This document shows, piece by piece, positions 28,666 through 40,222 of a DNA stretch of 64,000 bases. Made by a program: the position numbers and the translations under genes. Source of the stretch: Rhodospirillaceae bacterium. Lineage in GTDB: Bacteria; Pseudomonadota; Gammaproteobacteria; Steroidobacterales; Rariloculaceae. Within the stretch, counting starts at the first letter, position 1, and every line of letters starts with the position of its first letter. Location of the stretch: NCBI GenBank assembly GCA_024638465.1, contig JAHEKF010000009.1:1-64000 (forward strand), written 5' to 3'. The notes under the pieces were generated by a model. That model did no database searches, had not been told where the DNA came from, and saw nothing but the letters and a program-made list of their open reading frames with translations.

Positions 28666-29246
28666 AGATCTGCGGATTGACGACAGCGGACGCGACGCTG
28701 ACGGCGGTGATGGCGGGAGCCGACGCGATCGGTTTCGTGTTCGCCAAATCGCCGCGGCGCATCAGCCCGGAAACAGCATCGGCACTCTGCGCCGATGTGC
28801 CGGACAATGTCGTCCGGGTCGCGGTCATGCGGCATCCGAGCGTGGCGGAATGGGAAGCCGTCCGCGACGGCTTCTCGCCGGACTGGCTGCAGACGGACGC
28901 GGAAGACCTGGCGCAACTCGACATCCCGTCCAGCTGCGAGCCGCTACCCGTTTTCCGCAGCGGGCAGATTACAGCTGACGGTGCGTCCGGGAGGCTGCTC
29001 TACGAGGGCATCGAGAGCGGCCGCGGCGAACTTGCCGACTGGCGTGAAGCGGCTCGCGTTGCCGCAGGGAGTGAGCTGATACTGGCCGGCGGACTCAATC
29101 CCGGGAACGTAGAGGCAGCAATCACGGCGGTTGCACCATGGGGCGTTGACGTCTCGAGTGGCGTCGAGAATGCACCCGGTCGCAAGGACCCTGACAAGAT
29201 CAGAGAATTCATCGCGCGCGCGCGCGCGACGGAGACAATGCAATGA
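28656..29246 (+). CDS. trpF: phosphoribosylanthranilate isomerase
   Basis: [59 protein letters not shown]; GTG start. Confidence 0.96.
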   Translation: [196 protein letters not shown]

Positions 29247-30493
29247 CGAACGAAGACCACGAAGCGTTGTTCGAATCGCTCCTCAACGGCAGCCTGCCTG
29301 ACGACGAAGGCCGGTTCGGTCCGTTCGGCGGACGCTATGTCCCGGAGACGCTGATGCCCGCCATCGACCGCCTGACGGCTGGCGTACACCGCTACCTTCC
29401 CGACGCGCAGTTCCAGCAAGAGTTACAGAGCGAGTTGAAAAGCTGGGTGGGTCGGCCGACGGCGCTGACGCACGCGCCGCGACTTTCGGATCGCTGGGGC
29501 GCCGAGGTCTGGTTCAAGCGCGAAGACCTCGCGCATACGGGTGCTCACAAGATCAACAACACGATCGGGCAGGCGCTGCTCGCGAAAGCGCTCGGCGCGC
29601 AGCGCATCGTCGCCGAAACCGGCGCTGGTCAGCACGGCGTCGCGTCCGCCGCTGCCTGCGCGAGAGTGGGACTGCCTTGTACCGTCTATATGGGAGAGAT
29701 TGACGTCGCGCGGCAGGCGCCGAACGTCGATCGTATGCATCGTCTCGGCGCTGAGGTCGTACCCGTCACATCGGGAGACCGGACGCTGAGATCGGCCATC
29801 GATGAGGCCATCCGCGATTGGGTTTCCGATCCGAAGGGAAACTATTATCTGCTCGGCTCCGCGATTGGCCCGCATCCCTACCCCTATCTCGTTCGCGAAC
29901 TGCAAGCGGTGATCGGCCGCGAAGCGCGCACGCAACTGCTCGAGCGCACCGGGCTTCCGGATGCGGCGTTCGCCTGCGTCGGTGGAGGTTCCAACGCCAT
30001 CGGGCTGTTTCACGGCTTTCTGGCAGATCGGAGCACGGCGCTGTTTGGCGTCGAGGCGGGCGGGCGCGGTGTCGAGCTCGGACAGAACTCGGCCACGCTC
30101 GCAAGCGGCAGGCCGGGGGTCCTCCATGGCACACACACCATGCTGCTCTACGATGATGACGGCCAGATTCAGGAAACGCACTCCGTGTCGGCCGGGCTCG
30201 ACTATCCCGGCGTCGGACCGGAGCATGCGCTCCTGCAACTCGTTGGCCGCGTCGAATACGTCACGGCCAGCGATGACGAAGCGCTGGCAGCGCTCGACGA
30301 ATGCTGTTCACTCGAGGGCATCCTGCCTGCGCTAGAGTCCGCGCATGCCCTCGCCGGCGCGAAGCAGTGGGCCGCCGCGAATCGCGGCAAGCGCATCCTT
30401 GTCGGCATGTCCGGACGCGGCGACAAGGACATGCCGATTCTCGCCGACTATCCGGTAAACCGCAGCAAGGGGAGCGTCGATGCTGCCGCGTGA
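29243..30493 (+). CDS. trpB: tryptophan synthase beta chain
   Basis: FGGRYVPETLMPA; KREDLAHTGAHKINNTIGQALLAKALGAQRIVAETGAGQHGVA. Confidence 0.98.
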   Translation: MTNEDHEALFESLLNGSLPDDEGRFGPFGGRYVPETLMPAIDRLTAGVHRYLPDAQFQQELQSELKSWVGRPTALTHAPRLSDRWGAEVWFKREDLAHTGAHKINNTIGQALLAKALGAQRIVAETGAGQHGVASAAACARVGLPCTVYMGEIDVARQAPNVDRMHRLGAEVVPVTSGDRTLRSAIDEAIRDWVSDPKGNYYLLGSAIGPHPYPYLVRELQAVIGREARTQLLERTGLPDAAFACVGGGSNAIGLFHGFLADRSTALFGVEAGGRGVELGQNSATLASGRPGVLHGTHTMLLYDDDGQIQETHSVSAGLDYPGVGPEHALLQLVGRVEYVTASDDEALAALDECCSLEGILPALESAHALAGAKQWAAANRGKRILVGMSGRGDKDMPILADYPVNRSKGSVDAAA

Positions 30494-31241
30494 TCAGTTG
30501 AGCGACGCCCTGAAGCTCGAAGGCCGACCTTCGCTCGTCGCGTTTTTCACTGCCGGGTATCCGGACCGCGACACCTTTCTCGACGTACTCAAAGAAGTCT
30601 GCAGCGCCGCAGATGCGGTCGAGATCGGCGTTCCGTTCACGGACCCCATGGCGGATGGCGTAACAGTTCAACGATCGAGCCAGGTTGCGCTCGAGAACGG
30701 CGTGAGCCTCGGTTGGATCTTCGATCAACTCGCAGGTCGAGACTTCGAGCTGCCTGCACCGGTGCTGCTCATGAGTTACCTGAACCCGCTCTATGCTTTC
30801 GGCTTCGAAGATCTCGCCGAACGCGCACTCGAAACGGGCGTCAGCGGGTTCATCGTCCCCGACCTGCCATATGAAGAGAGCGGCCCGCTCAAGCAGGCGC
30901 TCGACGCGAAAGGACTGGCGCTCGTTCAACTCGTAACGCCAGCGACGCCGAAAGAGCGCCTCGCGAAGCTCTGCAGTGTAAGCGAGGGTTTCGTCTATGC
31001 GGTGACGCGGACGGGCATCACGGGGTCCAGCGAGGGCTTGCCGAACGATGTCTCGGACTACCTGGCAGCCGTAAAAAGCGCATCATCCTTGCCGGTTTGT
31101 GCAGGATTCGGCGTGCGTGAGCAAGAGCAGGTCCGGCGGATAGCCGAGCATGCCGATGGCGTGATTGTCGGCTCGGCGCTTCTGGAGGCCCTGGAAGCCG
31201 GCAGAAGCCCCCGGGAATTCCTCGAATCGTTGCGACCATAG
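30480..31241 (+). CDS. trpA: tryptophan synthase alpha chain
   Basis: LVAFFTAGYPDRDTFL; VEIGVPFTDPMADGVTVQRSSQVAL; VPDLPYEES; GFGVREQEQVR. Confidence 0.97.
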   Translation: MLPRDQLSDALKLEGRPSLVAFFTAGYPDRDTFLDVLKEVCSAADAVEIGVPFTDPMADGVTVQRSSQVALENGVSLGWIFDQLAGRDFELPAPVLLMSYLNPLYAFGFEDLAERALETGVSGFIVPDLPYEESGPLKQALDAKGLALVQLVTPATPKERLAKLCSVSEGFVYAVTRTGITGSSEGLPNDVSDYLAAVKSASSLPVCAGFGVREQEQVRRIAEHADGVIVGSALLEALEAGRSPREFLESLRP

Positions 31242-31266
31242 GCACGCCATCCGCGAACGGCGTGTC

Positions 31267-31596
31267 ATGCGCGAGGCCACGATGAAACGACTGACCACTA
31301 ACGAATCGCTGGCGTACATCACGCACCTGAACAACGTTCTGGAGCAGGCGGGAATCGCTTGCGTGATCAAGAACGCGCAGCTGTCCGGAGCGCTCGGCGA
31401 GATCCCGTTTCTCGAGTGCCTTCCCGAGCTCTGGGTCGTGTCGGACCGCAATCTGGACCGCGCCAAAGAGCTACTCGCCGAACTCGAGAAGCCGCTGCCC
31501 GATTTGCCGGAATGGCGCTGTGGCTCATGCAAGGAACTCAACGAGCCGCAATTCGGCGCATGCTGGAACTGCGGTAAAGCGACCGCGCCGGATTGA
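31267..31596 (+). CDS. DUF2007-like protein with C-terminal RanBP2-type zinc ribbon
   Basis: LAYITHLNNVLEQAGIACVIKN...LWVVSDRNLDRAKELLAEL plus WRCGSCKELNEPQFGACWNCG; start ATG 31267 or 31282. Confidence 0.7.
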   Translation: MREATMKRLTTNESLAYITHLNNVLEQAGIACVIKNAQLSGALGEIPFLECLPELWVVSDRNLDRAKELLAELEKPLPDLPEWRCGSCKELNEPQFGACWNCGKATAPD

Positions 31597-31617
31597 CGGA
31601 CTGCGGAACGGCTATTC

Positions 31618-32550
31618 GTGTCCTGCTTCGATCGCTTGTCTTCGGTTTTCGCCGGCGCCGTCATCGTCACGAGCATAGTCGCGCTTCTGGGCCACTCGTG
31701 GTGGCTATTCGATCTGTTCTCGCATTTTCGCATTCAATATCTTGCACTGTCGCTACTGGCCATAGCCGTATTCGCGATCCGCGGGCGCTGGCGCGGTGTC
31801 GTGGCAATGCTGCCGTTTTTTCTGCTGAACGCCATTGCAGTCGAAGCCGCGCGGACCACCGCTGAATCAACAACGGGATTGCGCGCGACTTTTTCGATCC
31901 TGAATGTCAACGTCAACGCCGCTAATTCAGCCTACGCCGAGGTGCTCGACCTGATCGTGGCGGAATCGCCGGATCTCGCCGTGCTGGTTGAGATCGATGA
32001 CTCGTGGCTGAGTGCGCTGGCGGGCCTCGACGAGACCTACCCCTACCGGCTCGAGCAGCCGCAGAGCGACAACTTCGGTATTGGTCTAATCTCCAGATTG
32101 CCGCTCCACGACGCGGCAATCCGCGATCTACTCGGTACACCGGCCGTCTCCGCGCACATCGACCTATCAGGCCAGCGGCTGCGAATCATCGGCACGCATT
32201 TGCGCCCGCCCACGTCGGCCCGATGGTCGAGGGCGAGGGACCTCCAGCTCGCGGAACTCGGTCGCTGGATCGGCGCGGAACCCGGCCCCACGATTGTCGT
32301 TGGCGACTTCAATACCACGATTTACTCGCCAATATTTTCCGCCTGGCTCGACGAGCATGGCCTGTACACTCCCGCCAGAGCGACGAGATCGACGATTAGC
32401 TGGCCAACGTTCTTGCCCTCGCTCGGAATTCTCATAGATCATTACGTAGTGACCGACGAGATCGTGATCGACGAATTCATACGCGGGCCGGCAATCGGCT
32501 CCGACCACTATCCACTGATGGCGACGATGTCGCTACGAGGAAGCGAGTGA
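31618..32550 (+). CDS. endonuclease/exonuclease/phosphatase family membrane protein
   Basis: N-terminal TMs; FSILNVNVNAAN; VVGDFNTT; GSDHYPLMA; GTG start. Confidence 0.88.
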   Translation: MSCFDRLSSVFAGAVIVTSIVALLGHSWWLFDLFSHFRIQYLALSLLAIAVFAIRGRWRGVVAMLPFFLLNAIAVEAARTTAESTTGLRATFSILNVNVNAANSAYAEVLDLIVAESPDLAVLVEIDDSWLSALAGLDETYPYRLEQPQSDNFGIGLISRLPLHDAAIRDLLGTPAVSAHIDLSGQRLRIIGTHLRPPTSARWSRARDLQLAELGRWIGAEPGPTIVVGDFNTTIYSPIFSAWLDEHGLYTPARATRSTISWPTFLPSLGILIDHYVVTDEIVIDEFIRGPAIGSDHYPLMATMSLRGSE

Positions 32551-33320
32551 CTAACGAAAACATCGAAAAAAATACCGCCACGGATTCTACGGCCTGCGTG
32601 CTGCTGATCGGCAACGAAATTCTGTCCGGCAAGACGCAGGACGCCAATCTTCAGTATCTCGGAACCGAACTGTCCAGGCTCGGCGTCAAACTGGCGGAAG
32701 CGCGTGTTCTTCCCGACGACGCAGACGTCATCGTAGCGACCGTCAACGAATGCCGCGCGCGGTATACCTACGTCTTTACAACCGGTGGGATAGGACCCAC
32801 GCACGACGACATTACGGCAAAGTGTATCGCCACGGCTTTCGGCCGCGAGCTCATTCTCGACCAGCGTGCCGTCGAATGCCTGAAGCGCGGCTCCTTCGAA
32901 CTCAACGAAGCGCGCCTGAAAATGGCGCGGTTGCCCGAAGGCTCGACGCTGATCGAGAATCCCAGGAGCAATGCGCCGGGGTTCTGCGTCGAGAACGTCT
33001 ATGTGCTCGCGGGAATACCGAGCATCGCTCGCGCGATGTTCGAGACGCTCGCCGACGAATTCGACAGTGGACCGCCGATCTACTCGCGAAATGTCGACGT
33101 GTTCATGCGCGAGGGGGATATCGCGGGGCCCCTGGAGATCATCGCTGATGAGTTCCCCGACATCGAGATCGGCAGTTATCCGTTTGCCCGGGATGGCCGT
33201 TTCGGCGCCAATCTCGTCGTTCGAGGCACCGACGCCGGGCGGCTCGATCTCGCACTGAACAAGATCGTGGAGACAATGACGAGACTCGGGGACGATTCGA
33301 GTGTCGGAGAGCCGGACTAG
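32547..33320 (+). CDS. molybdopterin-binding domain protein (CinA N-terminal-like)
   Basis: [36 protein letters not shown]; lacks CinA C-terminal deamidase domain. Confidence 0.9.
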   Translation: MTNENIEKNTATDSTACVLLIGNEILSGKTQDANLQYLGTELSRLGVKLAEARVLPDDADVIVATVNECRARYTYVFTTGGIGPTHDDITAKCIATAFGRELILDQRAVECLKRGSFELNEARLKMARLPEGSTLIENPRSNAPGFCVENVYVLAGIPSIARAMFETLADEFDSGPPIYSRNVDVFMREGDIAGPLEIIADEFPDIEIGSYPFARDGRFGANLVVRGTDAGRLDLALNKIVETMTRLGDDSSVGEPD

Positions 33321-34936
33321 CGCGGCCAGATAGTCGCGACCAGCCCGGTCACCGCCGCGACCCAGCCGGGCCAGGCGGGCGCGACGTCGAGCCCCAGCCA
33401 AAGGACCGCCGCTATCAGGAGTGTCGGCCCGGCGACTGTCGTGGCGGCTACGGGATGCCGCCGGCCGGTTCTCACTGCCGAACCGTGCGACCCTTTCGCA
33501 TTCGCGGCATCTTCGTCCACAAGGCGGCGCAGGACACGGTGCGCTATCTCTGGCAGTAACAGCAGATCCTCGCTGATCTCCGGCCAGCTCTTTAGAAGCT
33601 CCTCGATATGGGTGATCGGATTCGTGCGCTTGCGCATCCACTCCTCGAGAAACGGCTTCGCCGTCTTCCAGAGATCGAGCTCCGGATACAGCTGCCGCCC
33701 GAGCCCTTCGATATTCAGCAGCGTCTTCTGCAATAGAACAAGTTGCGGCTGGACCTCCATATGGAACTGACGCGCGGTCTCGAACAGACGCAGTAAAACG
33801 AGACCGAAGGAGATGTCCTTCAGCGGCTTATTGAAAATCGGTTCGCAAACCGCGCGCACGGCCGCCTCGAGCTCGTCGACGCGAGTGTCGGCCGGGACCC
33901 AGCCGGAATCGACATGCAGCTTTGCTACCCGGCGATAATCGCGTTTGAAGAAAGCGAGAAAGTTACCGGCCAGATAGTGCTGATCGCGCGTGCTGAGACT
34001 GCCGACGATTCCGAAATCGACCGCTACATAACGAGGATTGTCCGGATCCTCAATATCGACAAAAATATTGCCGGGGTGCATGTCCGCGTGGAAAAAATTG
34101 TGGTCGAACACCTGGCGAAAAAAAATCTCGACGCCATTTTCCGCCAAACGAACGATGTTCGTTCCGCGCGCCTTCAACGTTTCTATATCGCTGATCGGAA
34201 CGCCGGAGACGCGCTCCATCGTTAAAACGTTCGACCGGCAGTAATCCCAATAGATTTCCGGGACGTACAGCTGTTCGGAACCCTCGAAGTTACGTCGCAG
34301 CTGGGCTGCATTAGCCGCTTCTCGCAACAAATCGAGCTCACGCCCCAGTGTCTTCTCGAATTCACCGACGACTTCGACCGGCTTGAGGCGCGGGCCCTCG
34401 TCCCAGTAACGCTCCGCCAGCCTGGCTACTGCGTAGAGCACTTCGAGATCGCGGTCGATAGCGTCGCGGACACCCGGCCTTAAAATCTTTACAACGACCG
34501 ACTCGCCGGTCGCGAGCTTCGCAGAATGAACTTGTGCGACGGATGCTGCAGCGAGCGGCTCCCGCTCGAAAGCCGCAAAAATCTCATCGACGCGCGAGCC
34601 GAAGGCTGTCTCGAGTAGCTCTACGGCGATGCCCGAGTCGAAAGGCGGTACCTGGTCCTGGAGCTTGCTGAGTTCGAGTGCCACTTCCAGCGGCAGCAAG
34701 TCGCCACGTGTCGAAACCGCTTGCCCGAATTTCACGAAGATCGGACCCAGCTCCTCGAGGGCCAGCCGTATCCTTATGCCCAGTGGTTTGTTGCTGGACG
34801 CGGATCTCGGCAGCATTCGACGCAGCCAACCAACCGGACGCAGCAGATGTGTGGCCCAGACGAATTCGTCGAGGCCGTACTTGATGAGCACCCGCTGGAT
34901 TGCGAGCAACCGAAGCATCAATCGAATGCCGGACAT
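33317..34936 (-). CDS. ubiB: ubiquinone biosynthesis regulatory kinase-like protein UbiB
   Basis: [44 protein letters not shown]; adjacent to ubiJ/ubiE. Confidence 0.95.
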   Translation of the reverse strand: MSGIRLMLRLLAIQRVLIKYGLDEFVWATHLLRPVGWLRRMLPRSASSNKPLGIRIRLALEELGPIFVKFGQAVSTRGDLLPLEVALELSKLQDQVPPFDSGIAVELLETAFGSRVDEIFAAFEREPLAAASVAQVHSAKLATGESVVVKILRPGVRDAIDRDLEVLYAVARLAERYWDEGPRLKPVEVVGEFEKTLGRELDLLREAANAAQLRRNFEGSEQLYVPEIYWDYCRSNVLTMERVSGVPISDIETLKARGTNIVRLAENGVEIFFRQVFDHNFFHADMHPGNIFVDIEDPDNPRYVAVDFGIVGSLSTRDQHYLAGNFLAFFKRDYRRVAKLHVDSGWVPADTRVDELEAAVRAVCEPIFNKPLKDISFGLVLLRLFETARQFHMEVQPQLVLLQKTLLNIEGLGRQLYPELDLWKTAKPFLEEWMRKRTNPITHIEELLKSWPEISEDLLLLPEIAHRVLRRLVDEDAANAKGSHGSAVRTGRRHPVAATTVAGPTLLIAAVLWLGLDVAPAWPGWVAAVTGLVATIWPR

Positions 34937-34941
34937 CCTGG

Positions 34942-35550
34942 TCAGGCCCGCTGCCCGGACGCGAGATAGTGCTCGATCTTCTGCGAAACTCGATCCGCGG
35001 AGTCCCGCAAGTTCTCCACATCGGAAAAAAACCGCTCGACTTCAACACGCGCCGGCAGCGCGCGGCTCTCCTCCTGGAGAAACTCCGACGTGTTCGTGAG
35101 TAGCGCCGACAGCGCTTGCTCGCCCCAGCCGCCCACGCTGCGGAACGCATTGCCGACTTCGTGCGCGAGAATGTCGCCCGTAAAATGCGACAGTTGTTCT
35201 TCCAGATCGGGCCGCGCCAGGCGCAGTATCGACGTAAATTCCTCTGCGACCTGCGCGTCGCCCGACATCGTGAGTCGACCCGTACCGAAGCTGTCGAGCC
35301 CATCGCTTCGGAACGCTCCCAGTAAAGCGAGCGGCGTCCCCCGCAGCTGTGCATCCGCAGTCCCGTCGGCACCGTTTTCCAGGGCGAGCCTCTCGTCAGT
35401 GGCGACCAGCGTGCAACTCAGACCCGGACCAACGAGATCTACGCTCAACCGCTTGCCTGCCAGACCCTTCAGCTTGTCGAGAGCCGCGGTCGACTCGCGT
35501 ACGTGACCGTTCAGGATCTGCTCGAGCAGTGAGAGAAGTCGCGTCGTCAC
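34942..35550 (-). CDS. ubiJ: SCP2-domain ubiquinone accessory protein UbiJ
   Basis: [35 protein letters not shown]; between ubiE and ubiB; likely GTG start 35550. Confidence 0.88.
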   Translation of the reverse strand: MTTRLLSLLEQILNGHVRESTAALDKLKGLAGKRLSVDLVGPGLSCTLVATDERLALENGADGTADAQLRGTPLALLGAFRSDGLDSFGTGRLTMSGDAQVAEEFTSILRLARPDLEEQLSHFTGDILAHEVGNAFRSVGGWGEQALSALLTNTSEFLQEESRALPARVEVERFFSDVENLRDSADRVSQKIEHYLASGQRA

Positions 35551-35560
35551 CAGCCTGAAC

Positions 35561-36337
35561 CTAGATCCGATAACCGGTATGCAACGCAACGATTCCGCCG
35601 GAGAGATTCAGGTATTCACAGCGTTCGAAGCCCTGCTCGACCATCAGCGCTTTGAGCGCTTCCTGGTCGGGATGCTTGCGAATGGATTCGGCGAGGTAGC
35701 GATAACTGTCCCCGTCCTCGAGAACCAGCTCACCGAGCTTCGGCAGAATCGTCAAGCTGTAAAAATCGTATAGCGGCTCGAGCGGGCCGAGATGAGGGTG
35801 GGAGAATTCGAGCACGAGCACTTTACCACCCGGTTTCAGAACTCGTCGCATCGAGGAGAGAGCCGCGGCCTTGTCGGTCACATTGCGCAGACCGAAGCCG
35901 ATACTCACGCAATCGAAGCTGCGAGACCTGAACGGCAGCTGCTCAGCGTCAGCGCGCAGGTACTCGACGGTACCCACGATACCGGCATCGGTCAGGCGGT
36001 CTCTCCCTACCGCGAGCATGCGCGCGTTGATATCGGTGACGAAAACCCTGCCGGAGGGACCGACCTGCCTGGCGAAGCCGGCGCTCAGATCACCGCTACC
36101 CGCGGCGATGTCGAGCGCGACGTTGCCGGGCCGGAGCCCGCTTCGTGCGATCGCGATTCGCTTCCACAACCGGTGCACACCGGCCGACATGAGGTCGTTC
36201 ATGAGATCGTAGCGCTCGGCGACAGAATCGAACACGCCGCGCACGCGCTGCTTCTTGTCCGCACGCGGAATGGATTCGAATCCGAAGTCGGTCAGACCGT
36301 CGTTATTCTCGTTATTCTCTCGATCCGTCATTGGCAT
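35561..36337 (-). CDS. ubiE: ubiquinone/menaquinone biosynthesis C-methyltransferase
   Basis: [43 protein letters not shown] end. Confidence 0.97.
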   Translation of the reverse strand: MPMTDRENNENNDGLTDFGFESIPRADKKQRVRGVFDSVAERYDLMNDLMSAGVHRLWKRIAIARSGLRPGNVALDIAAGSGDLSAGFARQVGPSGRVFVTDINARMLAVGRDRLTDAGIVGTVEYLRADAEQLPFRSRSFDCVSIGFGLRNVTDKAAALSSMRRVLKPGGKVLVLEFSHPHLGPLEPLYDFYSLTILPKLGELVLEDGDSYRYLAESIRKHPDQEALKALMVEQGFERCEYLNLSGGIVALHTGYRI

Positions 36338-36701
36338 CCGCCGGGTCGCGACTCAGTCCCGCCTCTTCGAGACGGGCCAGGTATCGCTGCCAGTTGATCT
36401 CGAACCTGGAACCCAGATCGTAGAGTATAGGCCACGTGTAAAGGCCCGTATCGTGGCTGTCATCGAATACCAGACGAATTGCGTAGCGGCCTACGGGTTC
36501 GATTCGGTCGATCGCCACGTTTTTCTTGCCGTCGACGAGCAAGCTCTCACCGCCGCCGTGACCCTGTACTTCGGCTGACGGAGAGAACACGCGCAGATAC
36601 TCCGCGGACAATTGAAACTCACTTCCGTCGTCGAAACCTACCGAAAGAACTCGCGTGCGCTTCTGCAGGCGGATCTCGACGGGGTGAGGGCCGTTTGCCA
36701 T
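36312..36701 (-). CDS. DUF971 (gamma-butyrobetaine hydroxylase-like N-terminal domain) protein
   Basis: [49 protein letters not shown]. Confidence 0.9.
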   Translation of the reverse strand: MANGPHPVEIRLQKRTRVLSVGFDDGSEFQLSAEYLRVFSPSAEVQGHGGGESLLVDGKKNVAIDRIEPVGRYAIRLVFDDSHDTGLYTWPILYDLGSRFEINWQRYLARLEEAGLSRDPADANDGSRE

Positions 36702-38021
36702 CTACAGGATGTAGCGAGTCAGATCCTCGTCGCGGACGAGTTCACCGAGATGCTCATCGACATAAGCTGCGTCGACGACCAATGATTGACCACCCTTGTC
36801 CGCGGCATCGAAGGAGATGACTTCGAGTAATCGCTCCATGACCGTATGCAGACGCCGTGCCCCGATGTTCTCGGTGCGCTCATTGACGTGGAAGGCAACC
36901 TCCGCGATTCGCTCGATCCCGTCCTGATTGAATTTGAGCTCTACATTCTCGGTTCCCATCAGCGCTGTATATTGCTCGGTCAGCGACGCATCGGGCTCCG
37001 TGAGAATTCGAATGAAATCCGCGGATGTCAGTGCGGCGAGCTCGACACGGATGGGGAAACGGCCCTGCAGCTCGGGGATCAGATCCGACGGCTTCGCAAC
37101 GCTAAACGCTCCCGATGCAATGAACAGGATGTGGTCGGTCCGCACCATTCCATAGCGCGTGCTGACCGTACAGCCTTCGACCAGCGGCAACAGATCACGC
37201 TGTACGCCCTCACGGGAGACATCCGCACCCATGGTTTCGGCGCGGCGCGCGACTTTGTCGATCTCGTCAATGAAAACGATACCATCCTGCTCTACCGCGT
37301 GGAGCGCTCTGTGCTTGATGTCTTCGTCGTTGATCATCTTGCTCGCTTCCTCGTCCGCGAGCAGTTTTAATGCGGCATCGACTTTCAGTTTACGTTTGTT
37401 GCGTCGACCGCTGGACACGTTCTGGAACATGTTTTGCAACTGGCTCGTCATTTCCTCCATGCCGGGTGGCGCCATGATCTCGACGCCGACAATCGGCGAC
37501 GCGACATCGATCTCGACCTCGCGATCATCGAGATCGCCTTCACGCAGCATCTTTCGGAACCGTTGCCGTGTTTCGTTGCTGTCGCCGATCTCCTGCGAGC
37601 CCGGCAGCAGCGCGTCGAGCAGTCGATCCTCAGCCGCGTCCGCCGCCCGATGACTGACTTTCGCCAGCTCGTCCTCGCGAATCATCTTCACTGCCATGTC
37701 AGCGAGATCACGAATAATGGAGTCGACTTCCCGACCGACGTAACCGACCTCGGTGAACTTCGTCGCCTCGACCTTCATGAACGGTGCTTTCGCGAGCCGC
37801 GCCAAACGGCGCGCGATCTCGGTCTTGCCGACGCCCGTGGGACCGATCATGAGAATATTCTTGGGAGTAATCTCACTGCCCAGCGGATCGCCCACCTGCG
37901 CTCTTCGCCAGCGGTTTCGAAGCGCAATCGCGACCGCTCGCTTGGCCTCGACCTGGCCGACGATATGCTTGTCCAGCTCCTGGACGATTTCCCTGGGTGT
38001 CATCGACATGAAGTTGGCCAA
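36702..38021 (-). CDS. hslU: ATP-dependent protease ATPase subunit HslU
   Basis: [43 protein letters not shown]-term DEDLTRYIL. Confidence 0.98.
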   Translation of the reverse strand: MANFMSMTPREIVQELDKHIVGQVEAKRAVAIALRNRWRRAQVGDPLGSEITPKNILMIGPTGVGKTEIARRLARLAKAPFMKVEATKFTEVGYVGREVDSIIRDLADMAVKMIREDELAKVSHRAADAAEDRLLDALLPGSQEIGDSNETRQRFRKMLREGDLDDREVEIDVASPIVGVEIMAPPGMEEMTSQLQNMFQNVSSGRRNKRKLKVDAALKLLADEEASKMINDEDIKHRALHAVEQDGIVFIDEIDKVARRAETMGADVSREGVQRDLLPLVEGCTVSTRYGMVRTDHILFIASGAFSVAKPSDLIPELQGRFPIRVELAALTSADFIRILTEPDASLTEQYTALMGTENVELKFNQDGIERIAEVAFHVNERTENIGARRLHTVMERLLEVISFDAADKGGQSLVVDAAYVDEHLGELVRDEDLTRYIL

Positions 38022-38028
38022 ACGCGAT

Positions 38029-38565
38029 CTATGCGCCGAGTTCCTCGATCGTTATGTGACGGTTCGTGTAGATGCAGATCTCGCCGGCGATGGCCAGCGC
38101 TTTTTCGACGACCGTGCGCGCATCGAGTTCGGTATTTTCGAGTAAGGCCTGTGCCGCAGCCTGCGCGTAGGCGCCACCCGAACCGATAGCGAGAAGGTCA
38201 TTCTCCGGCTCGATGACGTCTCCCGTCCCGGAGATCAGCAAGGATTTTTCCTGATCCGCGACCACAAGAAGCGCTTCGAGACGCCTGAGCATGCGATCCG
38301 TTCGCCAGTCTTTGGCGAGCTCGATCGCGGCGCGTGTCAGATTGCCGTACTGCTCGAGCTTCTTTTCGAAGTACTCGAACAAGGTGAACGCATCTGCCGT
38401 ACCGCCCGCAAAGCCGGCCAGGACCTTACCGTCATGCAACTGCCGCACTTTGCGCGCATTGCCCTTCATGATCTTGTCGCCAAGCGTGACCTGCCCGTCG
38501 CCGCCGACAGCGACCTTGCCGTTACGACGTACACAAACGATCGTTGTCCCGTGGAATCTGTCCAT
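38029..38565 (-). CDS. hslV: ATP-dependent protease subunit HslV
   Basis: [40 protein letters not shown]. Confidence 0.98.
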   Translation of the reverse strand: MDRFHGTTIVCVRRNGKVAVGGDGQVTLGDKIMKGNARKVRQLHDGKVLAGFAGGTADAFTLFEYFEKKLEQYGNLTRAAIELAKDWRTDRMLRRLEALLVVADQEKSLLISGTGDVIEPENDLLAIGSGGAYAQAAAQALLENTELDARTVVEKALAIAGEICIYTNRHITIEELGA

Positions 38566-38591
38566 ATCGAAGCGGGCAGGAATGCCCGAGA

Positions 38592-39488
38592 TCAGTCTTT
38601 CCGGCGCTTCGCCCGAGGATGCGCTGCATCGTATATGTGGGCGAGATGCTGAAAATCAAGGTGCGTATAAACCTGCGTTGTCGAAATGCTCGCGTGACCC
38701 AGGAGTTCCTGAACGGCACGCAGGTCACCGCTCGATTCGAGCATGTGAGACGCGAAGGAATGTCTGAGAACGTGCGGGTGAACAGAGATCCCGGATCCCT
38801 GCCGTTTCACCCATTGCTTGAGGCGTGTTTGTACCGAGCGGCCCGACAGGCGTGTTCCACGCTTTGACACGAACAACCCGGTCTCGCCCTCGGACGCAAG
38901 TTGTGAACGAATCGCAAGCCACGCCCGCAGCGCGTCCGCGGCAACCTTCCCGACCGGAATCACGCGCGTCTTGTTGCCCTTTCCCGTCACTCTTACGGTC
39001 AGGTCGGCGAGGTCGAGGTCCGTGATATCGAGCCCGACTAGTTCCGCGAGCCGCAGCCCGGACGAATAGAGCAGCTCGAGTATCGCACGGTCGCGTACCG
39101 TAAAAGTGTCGTCTCCCTCGAGGGCGAGCAGGCTCGCAACCTGATCCGCATCCATCGTTTTCGGCAAGCGCCGCCTGGCCTTGGGTGCCTGGACTTCTTT
39201 GCCGGGATTGGCCGAGAGCACGTCCTCGGCGACAAGAAAGTGCAGAAATCGCCGCACTGCCGACAACCGCCGCGCGATGCTGCGCGAGCCCAGGCCCTTG
39301 CGATGGGCTTCCGCGGCAAACTGTCGCAACGCGTAGGAATCGAGCGCGGCAACGCCGAGCGAGCTTCGCTCCAGATACTCCAGCAAAGCGCGGACGTCGC
39401 GCTCGTAGGCGCTAAGGGTATGCGGGGAGAGTCGACGCTCGTCTTTGAGATGGCGGAGATAGCGTGCCAGGTATTCGTCCGTTTTCAC
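38592..39488 (-). CDS. xerC: tyrosine recombinase XerC
   Basis: [69 protein letters not shown] start overlapping the TAG of DUF484. Confidence 0.95.
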   Translation of the reverse strand: MKTDEYLARYLRHLKDERRLSPHTLSAYERDVRALLEYLERSSLGVAALDSYALRQFAAEAHRKGLGSRSIARRLSAVRRFLHFLVAEDVLSANPGKEVQAPKARRRLPKTMDADQVASLLALEGDDTFTVRDRAILELLYSSGLRLAELVGLDITDLDLADLTVRVTGKGNKTRVIPVGKVAADALRAWLAIRSQLASEGETGLFVSKRGTRLSGRSVQTRLKQWVKRQGSGISVHPHVLRHSFASHMLESSGDLRAVQELLGHASISTTQVYTHLDFQHLAHIYDAAHPRAKRRKD

Positions 39489-40222
39489 TACCCGGTACCG
39501 GCCGCGGTTGCCGAGTTGCCCGGACCGACGAGTGCGCCGGCTACAAGTTCGCCGAGCCGAGCGAGAAAATCCATGCCTTTGCCGGGATTGAAGTAGTCGG
39601 GATCGCTGCTGCCAATCACGAGAAAGCCGTGCTCGGCGCGCGCACCCAGCGGGATTTGCGCAGCGGAGCTGATCTCGCCGGCGTTGTCCTCGAACAGGAA
39701 TGCTTTTTGTCGATCCCGGATGATTCCGCATCGCGGTCGCGCGGATTTGAGGAAACTCGCGAACGGCTTGAGGCCGCTGTCGCCGCGCTCGACGATCTTG
39801 AGGAATCCTTCACCCGATGCCACGCCGCCGGGAAGCGGAGCGAACAACACGAGAGCGGCTCGCTCCGCCCGGAACTCTTCTCTCAAACAGACTTCGAGCA
39901 GCTCGACCCGTTCCGCAATCTCCGTCGTCGTCATGAGACCCAGCGCGAGCTTGTGAATCTTTGTGACCAGCGCATCGTTGATCTTGGCGACAGCAACGAG
40001 GTCTTTGAGCTGGCGCTCGAGATCGTCCGAGCGTTGCCGCAGTAGCGAAATCTGGCGTTCTATCAACGAGACGGCGGATCCGCCCGTCTCGTGGGTTACT
40101 TCCAGATGCATCAGAAGGCTCGGGTTGCGGTCGAAGAAATCAGGATGTTGCTGCAGATAATCGACGACATCACCGTCGGAGAAAGTTTCCTCAACTAAAG
40201 CCTCAGTCTTCTGTTGGCTCAT
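39488..40222 (-). CDS. DUF484 family protein
   Basis: VVDYLQQHPDFFDRNPSLLMHLEVTHETGGSAVSLIERQ; between dapF and xerC. Confidence 0.93.
   Translation of the reverse strand: MSQQKTEALVEETFSDGDVVDYLQQHPDFFDRNPSLLMHLEVTHETGGSAVSLIERQISLLRQRSDDLERQLKDLVAVAKINDALVTKIHKLALGLMTTTEIAERVELLEVCLREEFRAERAALVLFAPLPGGVASGEGFLKIVERGDSGLKPFASFLKSARPRCGIIRDRQKAFLFEDNAGEISSAAQIPLGARAEHGFLVIGSSDPDYFNPGKGMDFLARLGELVAGALVGPGNSATAAGTG

Noticed and set aside
29213-29228. (CG)8 run, possible Z-DNA
   Set aside because: Lies in trpF coding sequence (FIARARATE) and is explained by Ala/Arg codons in a high-GC genome.
31243-31268. CACGCC/GGCGTG hairpin after trpA as a trp terminator
   Set aside because: Only 6-bp stem and no T-run on either strand.
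32508-33641. 377-aa minus-strand ORF antisense to the CinA-like gene
   Set aside because: Antisense shadow ORF; low-complexity Arg-rich translation with no recognisable domain.
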